Source of the DNA: Cryptolaemus montrouzieri
Taxonomy: Eukaryota > Arthropoda > Insecta > Coleoptera > Coccinellidae
Direction: 5' to 3'
NCBI GenBank assembly: GCA_013387265.2
Contig: JABFTP020000124.1
Span: 66,903,440-66,967,439, forward strand
DNA length: 64,000 bases
The translations under genes were made by a program, and so were the position numbers. Positions within the stretch are counted from its first letter, which is position 1. Each line of letters starts with the position of its first letter. The notes beneath the pieces are model-generated. The model had not been told where the DNA came from. It was given only the letters and a program-made list of their open reading frames with translations, and ran no database searches. Of the stretch, positions 45,930 through 55,863 are shown piece after piece.

Positions 45930-48900
45930 TGAAAACATTAAGATTTCCATGATAAATATTGAATAATAATAATATAATATAATATATTGTCGCGTTCAAG
46001 ATTTAGAAGAGGGTCTTGTTCGGAAAGTGATTCACAGTCTCCCTTGGTTAGCGACGGAAGCAGCGTGATATCGAGTAGGGATACTGCAACACAAAACCAA
46101 GTGGGAAATAACATCAACACCTCCCAACCGACTCTTGATGTTTCAACGGCGGCGCAAGCCATTATGCCTACGACCACGAGAGCCGGACTCCTAGGAAACG
46201 CATGAAGTGGACTCCAGAAATGAATACCTTCATTATGCGTTCCTATTACAAGATTACAAACTTGGAATCGGAAATGACAGCATACAGATACGCGTTACAT
46301 CTTGCGTTCGTAGAAAAATATCCTGAATTACAGCACATATCCGAGCAGAGAATTTCGTATCAACGAAGAACAATCGTTAAAAACAGGCTACTTTCTTCAG
46401 AAACGCTGCAAAGCATACGAGAGGAGGTCATACTGGAACTCAGAAGTGAAGATGATACTCATAACGGTATACCTACCGTCAATGAAAGCGATACAAATAA
46501 CATCCATGGAAACGAATATGAACATAGAGCGTCCCCCTGAGACGAACCAGCAGAACGAATTTATGTATTTAGCACGATCAGAACTCAACAGAGCAATAAC
46601 TGAATTCAGTGGTAGTGACCCAACTAAACGACCTAAACTGCCCAAACTCAAGACGAACAAGAACACCAATATCATCCTAGCAAGCATAAACTCAGTGTTT
46701 GAAGAATACACTGACCATAACACCTTGGAGAGAATTCACACTTTGATTTACTGTGGAGCGGTAGCGGTTCTTCGACTACACAAACAACAAGTCTCCACAA
46801 CTCTGATTCGATCTGAGCCAAAAAGCGTCAGAAAACCACCATGGCAAAAACGACTGGAGAAGGATATTGACAATATTAGAGCTGAGATCGGTCGCCTCAC
46901 AGAATTCCTAAGAAACAAAAAGTCTCAAGGCGGTTGAAATCCTATATACGCAAAATTCATAGAAAAATTGGTACGAACACAAAACACCCTGATTACAAAC
47001 AACATATCGACGTGTATATGGACACTTTGAAGCAGAAACTCCAAGTAAATGGAAAGAGGCTCTCAAGATACATCAAGTGTACTGAAAGGAAACATCAAAA
47101 CCAAAGGTACCACCAAATCGCGGCCAATTTTCATAAGGGAAATAGCAAAACTGCGACCAACAATAACAGAGAAGTACCTGACGCACAGTACTTGACCGAT
47201 TATTGGTCATCACTATGGTCGAACCCAAAAATGATGCAGAATGGATCACGCGTGAAAAACAACGCCTTGATATCAAACATATGAAGGAAGAAATCACAAC
47301 AGTAGTTAGAGCGACCAACAATTGGAAGACCACAGGTATAGATAATATCCACAACTTCTGGTACAAAAGTTTGATAAGCTCCATGGAGCCCTTGCGAAAC
47401 AGCTCAAGTATGTTCTTCAACATCCCAAGAAAACACTCACTTTCCTAACACAAGGCTTAACATATATGCTACCTAAGAGCGATAGAACACAGGATCCGTC
47501 TCAATATAGGCCAATCACTTGCTTGCCAACACTCTACAAAATACTCACCTCATGCATATCCAATCGAATATACCAACACCTTGACGACAACAATATATTA
47601 GCAGAGGAGCAGAAAGGATGCAGAAAGAAACACCACGGATGCAAGGAACAACTCATCATCGATTCTGTGATAATGAAACAGGCACACGTAGGGCATCCGA
47701 ATGTTCATTCAGCTTTTCTCGATTATCTGAAGGCATTCGATAGTACCGCCTATTCTTGGCTTGTCGAAGTATTGCAGATATACAAAATTCACCCAGCCCT
47801 GGTAGAGTTCTTAAAGACAACAATGACACACTGGCGCACGTCTCTGCAGGTCAACATGAACAATAAATCAATTAAAACAGACGAGATACCCATACGTCGT
47901 GGAATTTTTCAAGGAGACTCTTTGAGTCCACTATGGTTCTGTTTAGCAATGAACCTATTGTCCTCAATGCTCAATAGAACAGGATACGGATTTAGGATAA
48001 AAGCAGAAAGGAATTATCATACAATCTCCCACCTGCTGTATATGGATGACATCAAATTATATGCTTGAACAAGAAGCAAGTGGATGATTTGCTGAAAACT
48101 GTCAGTGAGTTCTCGGCAGATGTTCATATGAAATTCGGGATTGAAAAATGTAAGACCCTGAATATTCAAGGAGGGAAAGTCATAGATGGTGAAACACAAC
48201 TTCCAAACGGTGATATTGTACAGTGCATGAGAGATACAAATATCTGGGATACCAACAAGCCAGATTGCTAGACCAAAAACAATCAAAGGAGAAGATTCGT
48301 TCAGAATACAGTCACCGTCTGAAGTCTGTGCTGAAATCGATGTTAAACTCGGGGAATCTAGTCAAGGCAATTAACACCTACGCCATTGCAGTGTTGCTTT
48401 ACTCATTTGGAATAATCAGATGGACTAAGACAGAACTGGATGATATTCAAAGGCAGACCCGAACGATTCTGACAAAGTACAACAATCATCATCCAAAATC
48501 GTCTGTGATACGAACAACTTTGAAGCGGAAAGAAGGAGTACGCGGATTAATAGATGTTGTCAATTTACACACCGAACAAATAAAAAATCTCAGAGAATTC
48601 TTCTCTGCAAAAGCTTTCACTTCTGACCTCCATAGAGTGGTATCGTTGGCTGATAGGGGATATACACCACTAAATCTTGTTACCAGAGATGACCGCCTGA
48701 ATCTACCGTTCCTATCAGATACTGAAAAACAAGAGCAATGGTCAAGAAAGGAATTGCATGGACGACATCGCCATGAGATTAATCAACCACACATCGACAA
48801 AGAAGCCTCCAACAAATGGTTGATGAAAGGAGAATTATTCGCAGAAACAGAGGGATTTCTTATGGCCATCCAAGACCAAGTGATCGCTACAAACAATTAC

Positions 48901-49400
48901 AAAAAATTCATAATGAAGGACGGAACATTACAAACAGATAAGTGCAGAAAATGCCATATAAGATCGGAGACTATACAGCATATTACATAGTGGTGTATGA
49001 TAAGAGAGCCAGAACAGCAATGCTGGTGGATGTCGCCATATCGAATAATAACAACGTGCTAAACAAGTTCCAGGAGAAAAAGTCCAAATACACAGACCTT
49101 GCTATAGAGATCAAGCAGATGTGGCACCTCGAGAAAATAGATATTGTTCCTGTCATCGTATCCTGTACTGGTTTAATACCCAAAACTTTGCATGATAGCC
49201 TTAAGAAATTAGAATTGCATAAGAATACCTATATAGAAATGCCAAAAGCTGTAATTCTTAATACATGTAGGATAGTTAGGAAATTTATGTCAAGTATATT
49301 GTAATCGAGCCTATTCCTTTGATTGCCAAATCTGGGAAAGGTAAATTATATCCAGCTAACAGTTGAGATAGTGCAAAAGTCCACGATAATAAATAAAATA
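45930..49400 (+). mobile_element. R2/R4-type non-LTR retrotransposon with restriction-like endonuclease
   Basis: Plus-strand blocks in order: a leader ORF, PKSVRKPPWQKRLEKDIDNI, DPSQYRPITCLPTLYKILTS, HGCKEQLIIDSVIM, HSAFLDYLKAFDSTAYSWLV (motif A), GIFQGDSLSPLWFCLAMNLL (motif B), ISHLLYMDDIKLYA (motif C, YMDD), CRKCHIRSETIQHIT (CCHC knuckle), and TAMLVDVAISNNNN then EKKSKYTDLAIEIKQMW, the restriction-like endonuclease with its D and K residues. About 100 residues between knuckle and endonuclease are missing and there are at least seven frame changes. It is flanked by AATAATAATAATATAATATA (about 45961) and ATAATAAATAAAATAATAAT (about 49388), TAA-rich DNA such as the R4-clade element Dong is reported to target. 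It sits in XPO4 intron 2, antisense. Confidence 0.8.
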
Positions 49401-49503
49401 ATAATAAAGTTTTATTACAATTGATTTCATACAATGAATATGTTATTTCAAATATTTAGTCTTATAAGAAGTTTTTCGAAAATTTTGATCGAAATTCTAT
49501 TTA

Positions 49504-50035
49504 CAGGGTGTCTACTATAAAAGGTGCCAAACTTCAGTAGGTGATAGTACAAGTCATTTGCAACAAAAATGTCCCATAACATTTTTCGAAAAGTTGATAA
49601 TTATCGAGCTATTTAACATTTCTTGATTTTACGAAATTTTTGCTTCTCTCTATAAAAACAAGAATATCTCTGTTACTCTTACAGCTACATCAAATCTGCC
49701 AATACCATCAGAAAGAGCATTGAAGTTGCTATAAGATAGGTAAGTACTAATGGTAAAAAATTCTGTATACCGGATGTTGTAAAGGCTAAATGAAAAATTG
49801 TGAAATGAACAAAATTAGTGGTATTTTCTTGTTAGCTGTACCACTGAAAACTAATCGATAAATAGCCGTTTTCTTTTGGAAAAACTACTACATTCATCTG
49901 GATTTTAAACAGTATATCAACTTTCAAGCTTACTATTTTTTACCAGCAATATCACGGATAAGAGTAATAAGAACATAAAATTCGAAAACGCAAATATCTT
50001 ATATTACTTAATGAAACATGAACAGGAACTAAAAA
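49504..50035 (+). repeat. left long inverted repeat of the DUF4817-type transposon
   Basis: Pairs with 51459-51990. Inner border at GAACAGGAACTAAAAAAG. Confidence 0.85.
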
Positions 50036-51458
50036 AGAGTAAGAACATTAAATTCTCTTATCCTTCGATCACAATTGAGCTAATGACTAAACAATTCCAC
50101 AAATGACTTTTCAATAATAATAAGCGATAAATAAATAACATATCTGGATATTGAGTGTTTTAGAAACTATGAATAATCAATTTTTCTCGGATTAGAAGAA
50201 GAAAATTAGAAAAAGAATGGTAAAAGAATAGACCACAGAAAGCTTGTATTACTTGATTTTGAAACAAATAAAAATATTTAGAATTTGACAGGGAATCTCA
50301 TTCAATGAATTAATGAATTGAAGTTTATATTTTCACCATTTTCTTTTTCGAAAAAAAGAAAACATGCCTAGTTTCTCAAATATTGAATATCGAGATGTTA
50401 TTTGTTTATGGCTTTGCGAATGGAAATTCCCGTGTAGCGGTGCGGGAGTATGCATTGCGCTTTCCAAACAGACACCAACCTTGCAGAAAGATATTTGTTG
50501 AAGTGTTTAGGCGCTCTGGTGAAACTGGTTCATTCAGTGGTTTAAGAATTAGAGAAGGTGGTGGAAATGCTCAGCAATGGAGACAAGCACCTGCAATATT
50601 GCAGGCTGTTCGCGAGGACCCTACAACAAGTACTCGTAGAATTGGTGCTACATTGAGACTTCATTATTCCACGATTCATAGAGTTCTCAAGCGAAATAAA
50701 TTACATCCTTACCATTTCAGTAAGGTTCAAGACCTATTGCCAGTGAATAGTGAGGTGAGGTTGCAATTTTGTAGGTGGTACATAAATAATTTACAGGATT
50801 GGGAATCAGATAAAATTCTATGGACGGATGAGGCGACTTATACCAAAGTTGGTATGATAAATTTGAAAAATTCCCATATATGGGATACAGAAAATCCTCA
50901 TGGTACTATTGTGTCACACTCAGCACGAGATTAGAGTAAATGTGTGGTTGGGGTTAAGGAGGGGTACGTTTGTCGGGCCAGTTATACTTCCCGATTGTCT
51001 CAATTCAAACGAATTTTCAAATCTATTAAATAACGAAATAAGGAATGTTCTGGAAGAAATGCCTATAGCTACTCGGCATCACCTTTGGTTTCAAATGGAC
51101 AGCTGCCCAGCTCATAATTCTAGAATGATCCAGAACTGGATGACAGAGATTTGGAGAGAAATGAATAGGTCGATTGGGGCCGGTGTGACCACCCAGAAGC
51201 CCTGACCTTACGCCGTTTGATATTTATGTGTGGGGCCCATTAAAGACTAATGTTTAGAGAATTCCCTTCAATACTCGAGAAGAATTAATTGAAAGGATTC
51301 GAATCTGTTGTAACAAAATGAGTCAAAAACACACAAACTTCAAAGATTAGTTGATAGTTTAAGAAAAAGATGTGTTAAGTGCATTCAAGGAAGAGGAAGA
51401 CATTTTGAACACCTGTTATAGTTTTTAAATCTCTTTCGTGAAAATATGATTCATTAAT

Positions 51459-51990
51459 TTTTTAGTTCCTGTTCATGTTTCATTAAGTAATATAAGATAT
51501 TTGCATTTTCGAATTTTATGTTCTTATTACTCTTACCCATGATATTGCTGGAAAAAATAGTTAGCTCAAAAGTTGATATACCATTTGAAATCCAGTTAAA
51601 TGTAGTAGTTTTACCAAAAAAAACAGCTACTTATCTATCAGTTTTCAATGATACAGCTAACAAGAAAATACCAATTATTTTGTACATTTCACAATTTTTC
51701 CATTTAGCCTTTTACAACACCCAGTATACAGAATTTTTACCATTAGTACTCACCTATCTCATAGCAAATTCAATGTTCTTTCCGATGGTATGATCAAATT
51801 TGATATAGCTGTAAGAGTAACAGAGATATTCTTGTTTTATAGAGAGAAGCAAATAATTTCGTAAAATCAAGAAGTGTCAAATAACTCTATAATTATCAAC
51901 TTTTCGAAAAAATGTTATAGGACATTTTTGTTACAAATTACTTGTACTATCATCTACTGAAATTTGGCACCTTTTATAGTAGACACCCTG
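51459..51990 (-). repeat. right long inverted repeat of the DUF4817-type transposon
   Basis: Reverse partner of 49504-50035, starting TTTTTTAGTTCCTGTTCATG and ending AGTAGACACCCTG. Confidence 0.85.
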
Positions 51991-52081
51991 AATATAATTA
52001 CAATTTGATAATAATAATTCATCAAAACTAGTTCAGTAAACATCTAAAACTACTACACATACAACTAGTCATATCACTAAC

Positions 52082-52468
52082 CTTAGGATGTTCAGCATGA
52101 AGTATCAAATTTTCAATATCGTTCAAAATGTTAGTCCTTTGTTTTCCACCATCATCAGCGCTAGCACGTTTTACCATTATACTAATAACTTGAAGGACTC
52201 TGTCCCTCACAAATGAAGGCAAATCTCTCATAATCACAAGTTTCAATAAGTATTCGCCAAGAGATTCTTTGTCTGATGATTGTAGAAAATTCCATTCACG
52301 AATTAGAGCCCTTTTTATGACTTCTGCTGCCTCAAAAAGTAAGTAGTCTACTCTGGATTGTTCTAAAATTTGTCGGCATATTGCAAAAGGAGATTTAGAT
52401 TTCCTAAAATTAAGTATTATTTTTTCAGCTTCCTGTCTTTCTTCCTTTGTGACCAAGTTAGGAGGAGC
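52082..52468 (-). CDS. XPO4: XPO4 exon 2
   Basis: 129 codons in phase 0, between acceptor TTTCAG and donor AAG|GTTAGT. It carries the first HEAT repeats of the importin-beta-like N-terminus, with RKSKSPFAICRQILEQSRV and REWNFLQSSDKESL, the most conserved N-terminal block of exportin-4. Confidence 0.92.
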
Positions 52469-52535
52469 CTGAAAGTAAATATATGTGTAACATTATAGTA
52501 ATGGCAAAACAATTACAAAGTCCAATAATATTCAC

Positions 52536-52586
52536 CACTATAACCCTTGCAGCACTTTCCAGTTCAGTTATTATTCTATCGTTCAT
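52536..52586 (-). CDS. XPO4: XPO4 exon 1 (start codon)
   Basis: Seventeen codons from ATG (52586-52584), MNDRIITELESAARVIV, ending at donor GTG|GTGAAT. The start was chosen because it joins the next exon as ...VIV|APPNLVTKEE, which matches the N-terminus of known exportin-4 (..LENAAKVLMAPPS..). It is too short for ORF-based detection. The intron after it is only 67 bp. Confidence 0.85.
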
Positions 52587-53740
52587 TTTGTTTTATTTAT
52601 AATATAAATATGTTTTGAGTTTTTGTACGAAATAAGCAGTATTGAGGTTAGAACTTCATCACAGAATTTATTGTTCTTCTTGATTTTGATTTTATCTTAT
52701 TCTGTATTTCTTAGTTATATGATTACAAAAATATAAGCGTTCCCTTATACTCATTTATAGAACCCGGATTCTATATCATTATAACTCCTAATTTTTCATG
52801 CTCATAGCGGGTAACAATAATCAGGATTTTTCTTGCTGAAAAATATACATTTCAGGCACATAGTTCCCCAGGCATTCACCGTTCCACTATTAACATAATT
52901 AAACAATACAGTTACAACATCGTATTCTATCTGTTAGTGATTATTTCACTTGCGTAGTGAAATTAATGGTTTTGTATTATTAAACGAATGAACATAACTA
53001 ATGATCCATATGGACTATATGCGGGGAGATAGAGATAGGGATAATACCGATCTGAGCGCCCATAGTGGACCCTGTTGGAAATATTAAACTACCGTTTCTC
53101 GTTTATGTTACTGAACAATATTCATAGAAAATAAAAATAGAGCTATAATTTCATTACGTTTTTTAATAAAATAAACATGGTTGAAACTAAGCAATCTGAG
53201 AATTCTTGTTGTGTTAATGTTGCTTTTAATTAAATAAAGCCTTATGATTCTTGAAAAGAATCAATGATTTAACTATCTATTTTAAACTTGTTAATATTAA
53301 TCGATAAAGTATATGGGAACTAAGTTAGAGATCACGAATACATAGCTAATACATAGTAGCAGTTGCAGCCTCTTAGTAGCATATCTTTTAATAATATTCC
53401 CAGAAAAGTATTTCGCCAAACCGAATAATAATAAAACATTACAATTGAAACTACTACAGGATAGGTATTTTATTTATTAATTTATTCAATCTGAAAATTT
53501 ATGGAATTATTTTTATTTCAAATTATAAACTAAAACGAACTTATTTTTCGATCAATTTTCAAATTCTAATCATTATATTATATGATATTATAATTATATG
53601 TCGAGTTATTCGTAAAACAATATTTCTGAATTTGCTTACTTGAAATAACTTTTGGGAGATAGACTTACACGATTTCAAATTATGTAGATGGAAAAGACTG
53701 ATCGGAAGAGATCAATTTTCCAAAAGTTAAAACAACAAAA
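52587..53740. promoter_or_regulatory. XPO4 upstream region, no motif assigned
   Basis: This is the 5' flank of XPO4 and part of the 2.5-kb divergent spacer to TMEM267. It is AT-rich and no convincing core promoter element could be assigned by eye; its promoter role is inferred only from position. Confidence 0.3.
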
Positions 53741-53985
53741 CTCAATAATAATAATGATAATAATAATGTATATTTATCCACATTTTACACAGTATCGGAT
53801 ATGTCAAATCAAATTAATTTAAATTTTACACTGATTGAAATAAAACAATACAGATCCAAATACAAAACATCAATATAAATATAAAAATCGAAAACGCTCT
53901 CGACAACAACAGATTTTTAACAGTAATATGGAACAATATCAGTTCCTTAATATGAGCTGAGGACAGAATGAGGAACTTGACTTTA
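53741..53985 (-). repeat. non-LTR 3' tail with TTA/ATT repeats
   Basis: An (AATAAT)-type run at 53741-53768 next to AT-rich DNA has the look of the 3' end of a minus-strand non-LTR element. No coding part remains. Confidence 0.35.
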
Positions 53986-54125
53986 AAAAACTGGAGCTGA
54001 CTAAGCTTATTAAGCTCTCAACCACAAAGCTTATAGCCTTCACAAGAAGGATGAAGCTTGTAGGTGAAATTTAGGACAGAATGTGTCGCACTTGCAGGGC
54101 TGTCAATTAGTCCACAGTCAATTTT
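53985..54125 (+). repeat. non-LTR 3' untranslated fragment shared with 30450-30560
   Basis: It repeats blocks such as GGAGCTGACTAAGCTTATTA, AAGCTTGTAGGTGAAATTTA and GGACAGA found after the RNase H relic at 29985-30625. Confidence 0.6.
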
Positions 54126-54167
54126 AATATCTATCTATTTATCTAACTAGGAAATTACACTATTTAA

Positions 54168-54890
54168 ATAATTATCAAGGCAAAATGAAAAAGCCAAAAC
54201 GGTCTGTACAAGTGTGGTATTTCTAAGTTGGTATCACTGGAATGAGCTCCAATCATCTAGTGGATCTGTGTAGGATGTTATTGCATTTAAGAAATTCTCA
54301 AATCACTCGTGAACGTCAGAAGTTTTATAGACATAAAGCCAAGTTTCTTTAGAAAGAAGAAAATAGAGCATATTATAGTTTTCAGAGTTGAATGATCTAG
54401 TATAAATTGTCGAAGATGAAAATACGCCACTATCCAGATTACAAATCAGCATCTGTGAGGTGTGATCCGACAGTCCATTTAAATCCACTTTTGTATTTAC
54501 AATGGCAGATTCTGACAAATTAGAGCATATATAGTCAATACCACTATTTTTAGTAACATGGTATCTTGTATGTATATTGATGTGCAGTTTCAGACCCTAT
54601 GAGGCGAAAATATTTATTAGCTCACGTTTGGGAAAGGAATTATTCATGTGATCAATATTTTTATTGCCCGAATATCATTTGTCATAATTCTAATTCATAG
54701 AAGAAAGTCTGTAGATTTTGACTATTAGGTTCTCTGTAAATGGTAAGAATGATGATTTTGCAATGGGAGCATAGAATGATAATGGCTGGATATACAACCC
54801 TTTTGAAAGAGATGCGAATAGCATACAAAATGAATGAAAATGAAAGTTATGAATGAGTTTATAACTGCATGTGGAAAGGTAGTCTAAGAC
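54168..54890 (-). pseudogene. non-LTR APE endonuclease fragment
   Basis: The minus strand reads TRYHVTKNSGIDYICSNLSE, then AIVNTKVDLNGLSDHTSQML followed by RSFNSENYNMLYFLL. The GIDYI and GLSDH motifs (catalytic Asp-His pair) end an APE-type endonuclease of the Jockey/CR1 group. It is truncated before the RT. Confidence 0.6.
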
Positions 54891-54899
54891 TTTTTCCAT

Positions 54900-55135
54900 T
54901 TTCCGCTAGCGGCGCTGGTAGATTTATTGTGCGTAGCCTATAGAGCAACTGACATCTATTGTACGGTCATTAAATTAAAACTAATCACTTTGACAACTTG
55001 TAGCAATTCTACCAGTGTAGATTTCGACATTTGACAGACCAATTTTCTTTATGCGTCGAATTTTATGTCAAAAAAAAATAGAATTCAGAAAATAATAGTT
55101 TCTAGGGAACATAATTTGAGTATCCAAAGATCTTT
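54900..55135 (+). promoter_or_regulatory. TMEM267 upstream region
   Basis: The 5' flank of TMEM267, and perhaps of the TMEM267-Met pair. No defined element is recognised; the function is inferred from position only. Confidence 0.3.
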
Positions 55136-55441
55136 ATGAAGAGAAATGATCAGTTTTTGATCTGCCGGACACAGACATTTTATGCAGTTGGTTTGATAGT
55201 TGCTGTAAGTCTACTGGGAGACTATTTAGTTTCTAGAAACCATGAAAAGCATGCACTCAAGGCTATCTTCGATAACTCGACTCACTTTTTAATCGGTGGG
55301 ATCTCATGGTTAATCGTATGCATTAATACTTCCTTCTTACAAAATCACATTGAATGCCTATTTCAAATACTCTTATGTGCTGTTATCGCCTCCATTATCG
55401 ATGTGGACCATTTTATAAGTGCCAGATCTTTGAGTCTAAAG
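55136..55441 (+). CDS. TMEM267: TMEM267 exon 1
   Basis: 102 codons from ATG 55136 to donor AAG|GTAGTA (55442). Three hydrophobic segments (about residues 15-32, 50-65, 70-90) surround the family signature IASIIDVDHFISARSLSLK, matching (A)SVIDVDHFFLAGSMSLK of vertebrate TMEM267. The protein is a small multi-pass membrane protein of unknown molecular function. The 56-bp intron that follows is one of the shortest in the window and would be missed by ORF-only calling, which would then give two false genes. Confidence 0.88.
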
Positions 55442-55497
55442 GTAGTAGATAATAATATTTATTTTGAAACATCCTTGAACACATTTTCTCATTACAG

Positions 55498-55821
55498 GAT
55501 GCTACCATTTTGAAAGAAAGGCCTTTTCTGCATTGTTCAACTGTTCCAGTTGTGATATGTGCTTGCTTATTTTACCTTGGTAGCTATTGGAGGATTGTCA
55601 TCTGGAAAAAAATTTCGTTGATTGTTTTTATCGCGTTTTCTAGCCATCATATAAGAGATGCAACAAGAAGAGGTTTATGGTTTGCTCCGATTGGATCTAC
55701 AGCACCCATACCCTATCCAGTTTACATTGTTTTGAACTGTGTTATCCCTTTTGTGATTTGTTGTGTATATATCGCGAATATTCCGTCTACGCAAGTTAAA
55801 TATCAGATAATTAATCTGTGA
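55498..55821 (+). CDS. TMEM267: TMEM267 exon 2 (stop)
   Basis: The acceptor CATTACAG ends at 55497. The join ...SLSLK|DATILKERPFLHCSTV restores the family motif RRPFLHCSTV. Further motifs are SSHHIRDATRRGLWFAPIGS (vertebrate TSHHIRDGIRHGLWICPFG) and two terminal hydrophobic segments. The total is 209 residues against about 215 in vertebrates. The stop TGA is at 55819-55821, only 42 bp before the Met ATG, and no AATAAA lies between. Confidence 0.88.
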   Translation, partial: DATILKERPFLHCSTVPVVICACLFYLGSYWRIVIWKKISLIVFIAFSSHHIRDATRRGLWFAPIGSTAPIPYPVYIVLNCVIPFVICCVYIANIPSTQVKYQIINL

Positions 55822-55863
55822 GGCGAGTGAAAAACAAATGGTGCTCATTATAGACTGTCGAAA

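Larger units (their letters stand above)
49504..51990 (+). mobile_element. DUF4817-type transposon with about 530-bp inverted repeats
   Basis: The element starts CAGGGTGTCTACTATAAAAG and ends with its reverse complement at 51990. The two ends match over about 530 bp (49504-50035 and 51459-51990). Between them, from about 50365, is a transposase: a helix-turn-helix part (GNSRVAVREYALRFPNRHQP, SGETGSFSG), TSTRRIGATLRLHYSTIHRV, LWTDEATYTKVGMINLKNSH (first Asp), VNVWLGLRRGTFVGPVILP, HHLWFQMDSCPAHNSRMIQN (second Asp) and PRSPDLTPFDIYVWGPLK (third Asp). This is the transposase with the N-terminal domain I recall as DUF4817, of the Tc1/mariner superfamily. Frameshifts near 50390, 50930 and 51185 inactivate it. 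It lies in XPO4 intron 2. Confidence 0.85.

Noticed and set aside
55510..55821. Separate gene starting MKERPFLHCS
   Set aside because: Removing a 56-bp GT-AG intron joins it to the upstream ORF and restores the TMEM267 motif KERPFLHCSTV.
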